Shown piece after piece: positions 34,357 through 43,925 of a stretch of 64,000 nt of DNA (its first letter is position 1; the number at the start of each line of letters is the position of its first letter). Origin of the DNA: Ascarosepion bandense (Eukaryota > Mollusca > Cephalopoda > Sepiida > Sepiidae); NCBI GenBank assembly GCA_037127315.1, contig JBBBDQ010000310.1, positions 2,799,001 through 2,863,000 of the forward strand, read 5' to 3'. The notes beneath the pieces are model-generated. The model did no database searches, was not told the origin of the DNA, and worked only from the letters and a program-made list of their open reading frames with translations. The position numbers and the translations under genes are program-made.

Positions 34357-34985
34357 TGTCTGCGGGAGTGTGTGCTTATTAGTTCTTTACTATCAGCAGT
34401 TTTGTTATTTTGTAAACAAGCAACTTAATAACATAACTCGCTATCAGTCTACTAGACTACCTAGATATTTTGCGATCGATTGATGCGTATACCTATAAAT
34501 CCATCAGTTTATTCAAAAATATTGAACAATTTTTTATATTCTTTCTTTCCTTATATATTTCTTTCTTGCTTGTTTTTTGTTTGATTCTTTTTACTTTCCT
34601 CTCTCTGAATGTTTTGATTTTCTCTTTTTGTCAGTTCTCTTTAAATGGTAATAAATTTATGGAAGAATATAAAACTCTTTATTTCTTAAAGGTTTTACTG
34701 CCTTCTGCAAAATCTCACTGAAAATTTACAGAATTTATTCATATTTTTATTTTATCATTTAATCACATCTACAGGGGTGCGACGGACAAATTGTAGTTTA
34801 AATTACGCAGAAATGAAAATGACATGGCATCTCATTTCAACAGATATACTTACCAGAATTAGGCAAAAATATATTGAAATACGAAAAAAAAATTATTCAA
34901 TAAAATTGCCATTGGCTTCAACGGGGGCCCCTAGATGACTTCGGAATCTTTCGAATCTATTCTGTACGGTAAGGAAATAAATGCA
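34355..34985. other. AT-rich stretch, nothing recognised
   Basis: The open frame at 34470-34721 is T-rich and Phe/Leu-rich, and probably compositional. Confidence 0.45.
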
Positions 34986-34991
34986 TATTTA

Positions 34992-34993
34992 TA

Positions 34994-35056
<63 letters not shown>

Positions 35057-35058
35057 AT
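34992..35058. repeat. (TA)n flanked by inverted TATAATTTATA
   Basis: TA tract 34998-35051, with ATAATTTATA on the left and TATAAATTAT on the right, making a long palindrome. Confidence 0.9.
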
Positions 35059-35085
35059 TATATTTTAGAATGCTTCATCAGGCGG
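35050..35085 (-). ncRNA. Truncated hammerhead-like motif
   Basis: The minus strand has CCTGATGAAGCATTCTAAAA and then runs into TATAATTTATAA and (TA)n. The CUGAUGA box is perfect, but the expected GAAAC is missing, apparently replaced by the TA tract. Its position, downstream of the minus-strand GIY-YIG remnant at 35905-36265, matches the PLE layout. Confidence 0.4.
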
Positions 35086-35130
35086 TGTGTAAAGTACTGG
35101 AAATCCTTTTTTTAATATTTATTTAGTTTT

Positions 35131-35281
35131 GTTCGAGGTGTTGGTGGGGGTTAGTGATAGGAGGATAGGTCTTTGACCGTTGGAATTTTTGGAGAGAGTG
35201 TTTTGTTAGAGGTGTTGGTGGGGGTTAACGATAGGGGAATAAGTCTGTGACCGTAGGAAGTTTTTGAGAGGGTGTTTGATT
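35131..35281. repeat. Two tandem 73-bp units
   Basis: GAGGTGTTGGTGGGGGTTA begins each unit (35135 and 35208), followed by GATAG, a GTCT-TGACCGT block and GAGAG. Confidence 0.85.
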
Positions 35282-35573
35282 CTAGACAGTTGTAAGTTTT
35301 AATTATCTCTTGGCTAGACTATATCTTTATAGATTTCTTAGAAGAGCCGATAATAGTTGGCGTGGATATATTTTTTTTTTTTAATTTAAGCAGAGTCTTT
35401 ATAATTAATGTAAGTTTGCATGTTTAATCTTAACTTTCGATTTAGGGAATATGTTTTGTATTAAATTTTAAATTTTTGATTTTTAATTAGATCACAGTTT
35501 GGAAACCGTTTAGATCATAGTTTTCTCTAGTGAATTTTTAATTTTAAATTCCTATTCTTATATCTAGTCAATA

Positions 35574-35800
35574 TATGATTAATTATGGTTATGGTTATGT
35601 TTATTAACCTTACTCTAATTATGGTTATGGTTATTAACGTTACTCTAATTATGGTTATTAACCTTACTCTAATTATGGTTATTTACCTTACTAATTATGG
35701 TTATTAACCTTACATTATAATTAATATTAATACTAATTAGGGTTATTAACCTTACTTTATTAATTAATACTAATTATGGTGATTAAACTTACTTTATAAT
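35574..35800. repeat. Degenerate tandem repeat, TAATTATGGTTATTAACCTTAC
   Basis: About seven to eight imperfect units of roughly 24-35 bp with the core TAATTATGGTTATTAACCTT. Confidence 0.85.
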
Positions 35801-35849
35801 TAATATTCCTTAAACCTTCTTTAGAATTTAATAATTCGATATTATTATA

Positions 35850-35850
<1 letters not shown>

Positions 35851-35897
<47 letters not shown>
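35851..35897. repeat. (TA)n microsatellite
   Basis: About 47 bases of TA, directly after the end of the minus-strand PLE nuclease frame. Confidence 0.95.
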
Positions 35898-35902
<5 letters not shown>

Positions 35903-35904
35903 TG

Positions 35905-36265
35905 GGGTCCTAGTTCTGGCCCTTGTAGTATTTTCTTTTAGCATGATTGTAATGTTAGCTCTCTGATGTGCTTGCAGTTTACTGTGGTTTCATGCCTCTG
36001 GTTTAAAAGCTTGACATTGTTCATATATTTAAGGATCTCAATTTTTTCTTGAAGACAGAGGAAACATGGTTCCTTTATAGATTTAGCTGTTCTTGCTTGT
36101 CTAAGGATTTTCCATTTAACTTTAGGCGTTTTATTTTCGTCTTTTAACTTCCAAAAGTATTTGGAGAGAGATGTTTTTCTTTGTTATTGAAGGATGAGAG
36201 GTGATTGTAAAATCGCTTTTTAAATACGTTCATGGTATTTCCGATATACATGTTTCATCCTTAGG
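35905..36265 (-). pseudogene. PLE GIY-YIG nuclease domain (minus half of an inversion)
   Basis: From 36265 on the minus strand: MYIGNTMNVFKKRFYNHLSS, then FNNKEKH. After one frameshift: KLKDENKTPKVKWKILRQAR, CFLCLQEKIEILKYMN, and LLNQRHETTVNCKHIRELT near 35930-35990. YIG, the R of KKRFYNH and the CxxC are preserved. The last block is shared with 41570-41630. In an intact PLE this should follow the linker that here lies on the opposite strand at 36315-36590. Confidence 0.8.
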
Positions 36266-36314
36266 ATTCTCCATGGATGAGATCGAACACATATATATTA
36301 GTTAATCAATTAAC

Positions 36315-36600
36315 TTCAAGCTGGGACATAAATTTCTTCAACTAATAGATAAGCATTTCCCCCAAAATAACCCTCTAAATAAAATATTCAATAAAAATAC
36401 AATTAAACTAAGCTATAGCTGCTCCAATTATCTAGAAAAAAATAATTAAAGTACATAACAACAAAATATTAAAAGCACACCACAAAAATAACTCCAACAC
36501 CAGTCCGACCCATAATTACAACCTCTGTAACTGTAGAAACCCTAACCAATGCCCCATGACCAATAAATGTCTAACGAAATCCCATATATATATAAAGACA
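36315..36600 (+). pseudogene. PLE linker segment (plus half of an inversion)
   Basis: KLGHKFLQLIDKHFPQNNPL, IFNKNTIKLSYSCSNYLEK and, after a frameshift, CNCRNPNQCPMTNKCLTKS (about 36520-36580), a Cys-rich motif that precedes GIY-YIG in this family. It ends in (TA)n at 36612. The head-to-head arrangement with 35905-36265 shows an inversion whose junction is at about 36266-36314. Confidence 0.8.
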
Positions 36601-36609
36601 ATTATATCT

Positions 36610-36611
<2 letters not shown>

Positions 36612-36657
<46 letters not shown>
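36612..36657. repeat. (TA)n microsatellite, PLE/LINE junction
   Basis: About 46 bases of TA between the PLE linker and the 3' tail of the LINE. Confidence 0.95.
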
Positions 36658-36660
<3 letters not shown>

Positions 36661-38260
36661 AATCATCTCACCCCAAGCAAGGCATTCCACTGCCACTATT
36701 GCGCATGGGACTACATAGGGGAAGGTAAAAAGAAGGAGTGGTTAGACATAGGGAATGTCAGGAGGAAGGTGACAGATGAGTAAGGATACCGAGGATGAGG
36801 GTTGGGCAGATGGGAAGAGTGTTTGATAGTATGGGAGCAGGTTAGTGCGTTAGGAGGTGTCTATTGACCTTACATTTAAACTCCTGGAGATTGTAGCCGT
36901 CGGGGAAGCAATCGTTTGGAAGAGAATTCCACAGTCGGGAAGTGCGAGGAAAGAAACTGTTGGAGTAGAAGTTACGGCTGCAATTTATCGGTTTCACTGT
37001 AAAATGGTGGGATCTAGTTGCTAATCTAGTATCTCGTTCAAATAAGTATTTAGGGGGCACTAGTGTTCTAAGTTCATCGGAGCAGAAGCCGTGAAAGTAT
37101 TTATAGAAGAGACACAGGGAAGCCACGTCGCGCCGGTGGGAGAGAGACTGCAGGCGGTCTGCAGTTAGTATCTATCACATTACAGACCCTCCTCTGAACC
37201 TTATCGAGAAGCCCGAGGAGAACAGCAGGGGTACCCGACCAGATATGGCAGCAGTATTCAATGCACGGGCGGATGGTAGATTTATAAATGTGCAGGATAG
37301 ATTCAGACGGAAAAAACTTCCGGGCCCTACACAGAGAACCGACTTTCATAGCAGCGGATTTAGCAATGGATTCGATATAGTCATTCCATTTGAGGTCCGC
37401 TGAAAGTGTGAGACCAAGGAGGCGCAGTGTTTTACTCTCTGGGAGGCAAGCCTGGTCCATGCTAATGGGAGGTAGGTGAGATTGTCGATGATGGTTAATT
37501 GAGAGTAGCTTCGTTTTAGAAGCATTAAAATTTACTAACCATTTCTTACCCCAGTCCAATATGGATTGGAGTCTTTTTCAATCTCGGCTGCGAGGTTAGC
37601 TTTGACGCCTACACCAGATTTTTTTTGGAGGCGAGTATAAACTGTGGTGTCATCGGCGTACAAACCTATTTGGGTTCTTATGGAATCAGGGAGATCATTA
37701 ATGTATATCAGGAAGAGTGTAGGACCTAAGATGGAGCCTTGGGGGACACCTGCAGTTTACATAGAAGGCCAGCATGCCAAACTCTGTCGAACGCCTTAGA
37801 TATATCCAATGCAACGGTTCGGGTTTCGCCATCCCTGTCGAGTGCCTGGTATATGTACTCGGTGATGGTCGTTAGCATATCAGCAGTAGACCTGGTGAAG
37901 CGGAAACCGTATTGCTTGTCCGAGAGGAGCCTGTGTGCTGTGAGATGCTGAACCACCTCGGCGTTGATAAAGGCTTCGAACACTTTGCCAAAGATCGGAA
38001 GAAGGCTGATAGGGCGGTAATTTGCAGGGTCAGAGGGTTCTCCAGTGTTTTTAAATATAGGAACTACAGAGGAAGATTTCCAACAGGCAGGAAAGCAGGA
38101 AGCAGATAGGCAGAGGTTGTAGAGCTTAGAAAGGACAAAGAGGAGTTCAGGGGCACATTTCTTTAAGACTATGGTTGGGATTCCGTCACCACCGCTCGCT
38201 TTGTGAGGGTCAAGTTTTAAGATTATCTTAGAGACAAGATATATGTATATATACAAGACA

Positions 38261-38262
<2 letters not shown>
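36658..38262 (-). pseudogene. LINE family A, RT to C-terminus, internally deleted
   Basis: On the minus strand: LDPHKASGGDGIPTIVLKK (about 38160-38215), NYRPISLLPIFGKVFEAF (about 37965-38020), LSDKQYGFRFTRSTADML (about 37875-37930) and VALDISKAFDRVWHAGLL (about 37765-37820), which is the palm with its first catalytic Asp. A deletion of roughly 60 codons joins this to [16 protein letters not shown] in another frame (about 37690-37740), then [13 protein letters not shown] (about 37630-37670). The C-terminal part follows in two frames (37559-37101 and 37126-36842), ending in FKCKVNRHLLT. The 3' tail reaches 36658. Both ends lie at (TA)n tracts. It is dead because of the deletion and frameshifts. 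Confidence 0.88.

Positions 38263-38263
<1 letters not shown>

Positions 38264-38323
<60 letters not shown>
38264..38323. repeat. (TA)n microsatellite between LINE and Tc1-like element
   Basis: About 60 bases of TA. The Tc1-like element starts at 38324. Confidence 0.95.
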
Positions 38324-38324
<1 letters not shown>

Positions 38325-39882
38325 TGAGTGCCAGAAGTATATGCAAATCGACTTTTTTGTTCTAACTCCGACAGTTTTTAATGAAAATTAGTGAAACTTG
38401 GCACGTTATATGACAACAGTAACACATGTGCAGATCTAAAATTCTAAGCTAATCTGTGCAATAGTAAACAAATAGCAGTCATTTTGGTGACTTGCAGCCT
38501 GTTTCAGCGCGCCAACTTTATATGCAAATCATTGTTAAAGTGTCAAATATGGTGAAGTGGTGGCAGAAAATTAGAACATTGAGTATTTTAGGAATATGTA
38601 ATTTGAGAACAACAATAAAACAAAACAAACATCTTCAATATAGTTTCATAGTACAATCAATATAGTATATAATTGCCATTTTTATTAAGAAGAGAAAAAA
38701 ACTTTGGTCCATTGAAGATGTCAAACTTTCGATTTCATCTGATGAAATTTCTTTGGCAACAGTCAGAATGGCATTCCAGAGGTTATCCATGGAGGTGTAC
38801 TGCCTTCCTCCGGAGTAAATCTTCCTTTTTAAGATGCTCCACAGATTTTAGATGGGATTTAAATCTGGGAACAGGCTAGCCATTGCATTATTTTCCCATG
38901 TCTGGCAAAAAACACTCTCCAAATATTCAGTGGTTATCCTTGCATCATGAGACGGTGCATTATCATGCATGAATACCATCTTTTTCCGGAATGACAACTT
39001 CTTTTTCTTGTGCCAGGATTCGAGGTGTTCCTTAATGAAGTCAATGTAGAGTTTGGCGGTCATTTTCACTCTATCTACGACTCTGAATGGTCCTACCAGC
39101 TCATTACCAATGATTGCAGCCCAAAACATCACACCACCACCTCCTTGTTGATGCCTGATCTGTTGGAGAATTGGACCCTCATTACAGTACCATTCTTTCC
39201 ACCAATCATCGGGTCCATCTAGGGTCGCTCGACACTCATCGGTGAACAAAACAGTTTGAAAACTTAACGTCATGTGATTTCTTGCCTACTCCGTCCTCTT
39301 TTTCTTGTTGATATCCTTTAATGGAGGACGAATCTCTAGCTTTCCACATTTTGCAACCGTCCTCAGGACACGGCATCGAGTTGATTTGAGCACATCAGGA
39401 ACGCCAGCATTTTCAAAAAGGTTTTGCTAGTTTCAAGAGGGTTACGGCGGACTTCTCTCTTGATCCTACTCATGGCTCGATGCAACACAGGTGCTTTCTT
39501 ATGAATTTTCCCTTTGTCAGAACGTCTGTTGCAAAGTTCAGGGTTAGTAACATATTTTTTTTAATTATACGATGATCACGGGCCAATTCTTTGACTATTT
39601 CTAAGGTAGATATCTTATTACAAACCCTTTGGACAATTTTAGACTTCTCAGCTTGACTCAAAGCACCTTTACGTCCCATCTTACATATAAAGTTGGCACG
39701 CTAAAACAGTCTGGAAGTCACCAAAATGGCTACCATTTGTTTACTATTGCACAGATTAGCTTAGAATTTTAGATCTGCACATGTATTAGTGTTGCCATAT
39801 AACGTGCCAAGTTTCACTAATTTTCATTAAAAACTGTCGGAGTTAGAACAAAAAGTCGATTTGCATATAGTTCTGGCACGGA

Positions 39883-39883
<1 letters not shown>
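38324..39883 (-). mobile_element. Tc1/mariner-type transposon, DD37E, 200-bp TIRs
   Basis: A 1560-bp element inserted in a (TA)n tract, as expected for TA-targeting IS630-Tc1-mariner transposons. Its ends are CTGAGTGCCAGAAGTATATG (left) and, reversed, CTCCGTGCCAGAACTATATG (right). The terminal inverted repeats are unusually long: 38324-38524 and 39684-39883, about 90% alike. The single transposase gene begins 5 bp inside the right TIR, on the minus strand. TA flanks both ends. Confidence 0.9.
38690..39679 (-). pseudogene. Tc1-like transposase, broken
   Basis: ATG at 39677-39679: MGRKGALSQAEKSKIVQRVC opens an N-terminal helix-turn-helix (to about 39545). Several frameshifts follow (39300-39545). 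The catalytic core is open at 39273-38848: FTDECRATLDGPDDW (first Asp), VMFWAAIIGN, FMHDNAPSHDARITTEYLE (second Asp) and FPDLNPI. The next codon, where the catalytic Glu should be, is TAA (38847-38845), followed by NLWSILKRKIYSGG. Thirty-seven residues separate the second Asp from this position, giving DD37E spacing. The mutation removes exactly the third catalytic residue, so this copy cannot transpose itself. Confidence 0.85.

Positions 39884-39929
<46 letters not shown>
39884..39929. repeat. (TA)n microsatellite
   Basis: About 46 bases of TA at the right end of the Tc1-like element, 15 bp before MITE copy 2. Confidence 0.95.
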
Positions 39930-39930
<1 letters not shown>

Positions 39931-39943
39931 TTTCAGTGCAAAG

Positions 39944-40269
39944 AATTTGTCACTTTAACTGATCAGGGTCATACTGACTTAGAAATTTTGTGAGAACACT
40001 GTTATGATTTATTTTTCTCTCTTTTATTTTTATTGTGCAGGTGTTCGATTTCTTTTTAAAAATAAAATTAAAAATAAACAGAAAAAAGCAACCAATCGCA
40101 AGCGGGACCGCTCCCAGAAAATATAAAATTACACCAGGCTCCTTGTAAATAGGAAAGGGAACCGGGACTTAATAGCTGAAAACTCAGCCCCCATGAGTGA
40201 ATATATCATAATGGTGTCGTCACGAAGCTTCGAAGTCAACATGAACCTGCTCAGATAAAGTGAGAAATG
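39944..40269. mobile_element. MITE, copy 2 (about 326 bp)
   Basis: Left end ATTTGTCACTTTAACTGATC, running on to CATACTGACTTA. The right end, reversed, is ATTTCTCACTTTATCTGAGC, running on to GTTGACTTCGAAG. The interior shares TATCATAATGGTGTC with copy 1 at 33920-34284. The central part differs and contains a T- and A-rich insert near 40005-40085. Confidence 0.7.
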
Positions 40270-40324
40270 TTTGTACTAAAACTGTCAACGTTCTATCCCC
40301 ACCCGGATATCGAGCACTTTCCGA

Positions 40325-40467
40325 TCAGTCAGTTAAGTGCCAGAGACATGACTCACTTGGTAGAAAATTATCCCGCAGTAGGTTGCCATTGCTTTCTGTG
40401 GTAGACTGGTTGCCAGCCAAGGCTATAGAACCAAATCTGTCCTATTATTTAACCCATAACTGGAAAA
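40325..40467 (-). mobile_element. SINE 3' fragment with internal deletion
   Basis: It matches 43162-43330 but lacks about 30 bp (the TACGTGATAC...CGATCATG part) and stops at CCATAACTGG. Confidence 0.75.
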
Positions 40468-40550
40468 TAACCTTTTTACCAAAGTGGATTTTATTAGTAA
40501 GTCTACTGAAAAAGCAACAATCTTAACGCCAAAAACTATCACAACTCAAC

Positions 40551-40556
<6 letters not shown>

Positions 40557-40618
<62 letters not shown>
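40557..40618. repeat. (TA)n microsatellite, about 62 bp
   Basis: Long TA run, one of the longest in the window, upstream of a PLE. Confidence 0.95.
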
Positions 40619-40621
<3 letters not shown>

Positions 40622-40719
40622 AATAAGATCGAAGAATAAAAATACCAACATTCAAAATATTAATTTAAAACAGTGCTCAGTATAAAAATAAAATAATGAA
40701 TATTTATTGTTCAATATTA

Positions 40720-41740
40720 TGTTAATAAATCTGCTCGAGGTAAGGTTGATAAACTTAGAAGATTAATCCATACAGTTTTTAAATCTTTTGTTCTTAGTGT
40801 AGTTATTAATTCTAATATAGAACAAGTTGACGTTTTTGACGTAACCTTAGATTTCTTTTTGGATAATTTTCAACCTTGCATGAAAAACAATTTTAACCCA
40901 ATTTATATGAACCCTAGCTCTAATCACCCACCATCTTTTATCAAATATATTCATCGTTTGAACGACGCATCAAAGAAATATTCAAAAACATAAAACTATT
41001 TACGATAAAGTTCTTAGAAATAGTGTGTTTAGATCTTCTGAGATTAACTTTGTGGAAGAATATAGAAATCTTGTTCTAGAAAGAAAAATAGAAACAGAAA
41101 ATTCATATGATATAATCTTCCATTTTATCAATTAATTAATATGAAACGAGGACATAATTGTTTTTAAATTAATTGATAAACATTTCCCTAAAAATAATCT
41201 TTTAAGTGAAATTTTCACTCGGAACTCTAAAACTTAGTTATAGCTGTACAAATAGTTTCGAAAAAAATTATATCACAATAAAATATTGAAATTATAAACA
41301 GTAATAATAGTAATTCTATTACCGATCCTAATTTTGCCCCATAGTAACAACTTATGCATTTGTAGAAATCCTGACAAATTCCCCTTAATCTAACAAGTGT
41401 TTAACTAAATCCCCTGTTTATAATGTGCTCTATATCATCAGTAAGAAAATCCAAGGAGTACTAAAGGTTATATTGGAAATACAATGAACCATTTTAAAAG
41501 TCGTTTTTACAATCTTTTCTCATCTTTTACTAATAAGGACAAACGAAATATGACCTCATGAAAAGTGACATATTACTAAATCAAAGACATGAAACTACAG
41601 TAAACTGTAAACATATTAAAGGATTAACCTTACTATCTTCGTATGAAACTATAGCAATTATAGTTAACCTTACTATCTTGATAATTTCCTCCAAATATAT
41701 ACTCTTTCTTTTTATGTTATTTTACTTTTATTTTCTTTGA
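40720..41740 (+). pseudogene. PLE RT C-terminus, linker and GIY-YIG nuclease
   Basis: Collinear plus-strand PLE remnant. Readable blocks are VVINSNIEQVDVFDVTLDFF (about 40803-40860), NFQPCMKNNFNPIYMNPSSN and HPPSFIKYI (to about 40957). A frame-shifted stretch follows (KIYDKVLRNSVF-like, 41000-41060), then FKLIDKHFPKNNLL (about 41163-41205), KLSYSCTNSFEKN (about 41232-41270), GYIGNTMNHFKSRFYN (about 41466-41515) and LLNQRHETTVNCKHIKGLTL (about 41574-41635). YIG is intact. The RT catalytic part and N-terminus are missing. It is the same subfamily as 32226-32810 and 35905-36600. Confidence 0.82.
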
Positions 41741-42300
41741 CAGTTTGTGATCTGTTTATTGCGTTAAATATTTTTATTGCACTCGATAATCATCGTTAGT
41801 ATGTTTAAACAAGAATTGGCTTATTGTATTTATTTTATTTTTATTATTTATATTTTTATTATTTTGTTATATATCTTATATTTATTATTATTAGCTATAT
41901 TATTTTTATTGTATGTTTATTTTATTTTATTTTACTTTATTTTATTTTAATTCTAATTTATAATATTAGATCTAATAAATTCACATCTTCGCATGGCTTT
42001 TTTAAAATAACCTATATCAATATCTGCCTGAAATCCATTTCCGCTCCAAATTTAGAATTTCTCTATTTTAGCCGTTTTCATTTTCTCACTTATTTTTCTC
42101 TTCACTTATTATTTCTTCTGTATCTTTCCTTTTTCTCTTTCTTTTTCTTTTCTTGGTGTCTCATCTTATTTTCTTCTCTTGTCTTCCCTCTTTCTTTCTT
42201 TTTTTAATATTATTTTACATCGTACGAAAAAAATCCCCCAAAAAAGGGAATTGTTGTTTTCATATAATAAAAAAAATAAATAAAAACGTTTATTACCATC
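41741..42300 (+). other. T-rich PLE 3' region
   Basis: A strongly T-rich stretch between the PLE nuclease and the hammerhead core. The open frame at 41824-42207 (Phe, Leu, Tyr, Ile) is compositional. Confidence 0.5.
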
Positions 42301-42303
42301 ATT

Positions 42304-42376
42304 GTTAACTACCTGATGAGACATTGTTCATTCAATGTCGAAACAAAATGTACAATTTTGTGATAGATTGTAGTTT
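42304..42376 (+). ncRNA. Hammerhead ribozyme core, helices II and III perfect
   Basis: CUGAUGA 42313-42319. Helix II GACATTG-TTCATT-CAATGTC is a perfect 7 bp (42320-42339). GAAA is 42340-42343. Helix III is ACAAAAT/ATTTTGT around a GTACA loop (42343-42361). The residue at position 17 is G (42362), which gives GUG instead of NUH. Helix I can form (AACTAC 42307-42312 with GTAGTT 42370-42375), but only if 7 nt are skipped. It is probably inactive as it stands. It lies 0.6 kb downstream of a PLE nuclease on the same strand. Confidence 0.65.
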
Positions 42377-42403
42377 TTCACGTGTTCTAACGTAATAATT
42401 AAT

Positions 42404-42404
42404 C

Positions 42405-42454
<50 letters not shown>
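42404..42454. repeat. (GATA)n microsatellite
   Basis: About 50 bases of the tetranucleotide GATA. Confidence 0.95.
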
Positions 42455-43160
42455 TGCTTAACTTTCATGTTCCACTCTCTGTCCTTTGTTAATCTCACTT
42501 TTATATTAGCATCTGCGCACACTCTTTGCCGTGATCTTTATCCATGCCACATTTCGTGTGTACATTTTTGTTTTGTTTTGTTTTTTACTTTTTCCCTTCA
42601 CTCCGTGACTCAGCATAAAGTGTTTTCAAACCGAAGTTCGGATTCTCTTGCTGCTTTTTCCAACGACATTTTGGCTCTCTCATAAATAACCTGTAGCGAT
42701 TGGCCAGTCAGAAATGACAACATAATTTACAAGGACGCTGATTCTAAAGTCAAATTTAAGCAACGAAAGAAACGAATCGCCTGCTTAAACTATATTTGCT
42801 GTAAACCTAGCCGATTTCACCTGATTTGTCCGCTTCTTTCTTCATCGGTAACATAATCTGTCACGGCTAAAGCGACTGGAAAACACCTTGTGCAAGCGCA
42901 ACCAATCCTAAAATTCAATGCCTTTTACTAATAGATATAATTTCTATAAATCAGCAGTAAGGCCATTCAGTGTATCTTCATTGAACTGGCATCAGAAGTA
43001 AGCTTACTTTGCAAAAAATCTCATCTTTCAACGGCGCCCTTTATTCGTTTTATCCAAGTAAACCTTTTTTTCTGCACAGAATCAGCTGCAAAGTCCACAA
43101 TAACTGGTTGATTGTTTCATTAGTGCAATTTATGAAGCTAAATAATAGTTATATAGGGAT
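42455..43160. other. Unassigned stretch
   Basis: No gene or repeat recognised. The open frame at 42467-42685 has no domain I recognise. Confidence 0.4.
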
Positions 43161-43161
43161 T

Positions 43162-43470
43162 CAGTCAGTTTAGTGCCATACGTGATACATGCTTGGGCGA
43201 TCATGTCTCGAAAGAGACATGACTGACTGGGCAGATGATTATCCTGCAATAAGTTGCCATTGCTTTCTGTGATAGACTAGTTGCCAACCAAGGCTATAGA
43301 ACCCAATCTGTCCTGTTATTTAACCCATAACTGGGGGGAAGAGACGGATTAAAACCTTTCCCAACAGTATTTGCGCGTAGGTGAATACAATGAATTCAAG
43401 TGGAATTCGAACTCGGCTTCCCGATTTCTCGTTCCAAGCCGATATCTACTGCACCACAACGCAATGCGCC
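43162..43470 (-). mobile_element. tRNA-derived SINE, full length
   Basis: A 309-bp copy. On the minus strand the head GTTGTGGTGCAGTAGATATC (A box) lies near 43445-43465, and GCCGAGTTCGAATTCCAC (B box) near 43397-43415. The body has ATGGGTTAAATAACAGGA-like and GCAATGGCAACTT segments, and the 3' end reads ACTAAACTGACTGAA. A and B boxes at tRNA spacing indicate RNA polymerase III transcription. Confidence 0.88.
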
Positions 43471-43549
43471 ATAAAATAATACTCATAAGTACTAATAGCT
43501 ACACTGCTACGTGATATCTCTCCTTTTACATATTAGACGATTTCTTCAA

Positions 43550-43925
43550 AGATGATGGAGCAACTTGAAGCTACGATATGTGTTACTACAGAAGGATTCT
43601 GAAGATACCATGGGCCGGTATTGGACACAGGCTGCAAACGTGAAGAGAACTTATACTTAGTATCAGGAAGAGATAGCTGACGTTTGTGGGAACGTAACGA
43701 GAAAGGAGGTTTTAAAGAATTTAATACTCACGGGAAGGATAGAGAGACGGAAAAAAGGACAGGGGAAAGCAGCGCGGGAGACATTTGACAGGCTTGAGCT
43801 GGTGGATGGTGAAGCGGGGTTTGGGAAAGATATCAAGAGGAAAAATATTAAGAGCGACAAGGGATAGGGACAAGTGGAGGTCCATGTTCGCCTAAGTTCT
43901 TAAGGAACACGGCGCATGAAGAAGA
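43550..43925 (+). pseudogene. LINE family B C-terminal remnant
   Basis: With frameshifts: MMEQLEAT, then YYRRILKIPWA-like (about 43585-43620), REENLYLVSGRDS (about 43643-43680), GRIERRKKGQGKQ-like (about 43735-43775), WWMVKRGLGKISR-like (about 43800-43845), ATRDRDKWRSMFA (about 43857-43892) and LKEHGA (about 43897-43915). It is the same C-terminal class as 11107-11725. The minus-strand ORF at 43663-43860 is a shadow. Confidence 0.75.

Noticed and set aside
35574..35800. CRISPR-like array
   Set aside because: Units are degenerate and contiguous without unique spacers, in a eukaryotic context; it is an ordinary tandem repeat.
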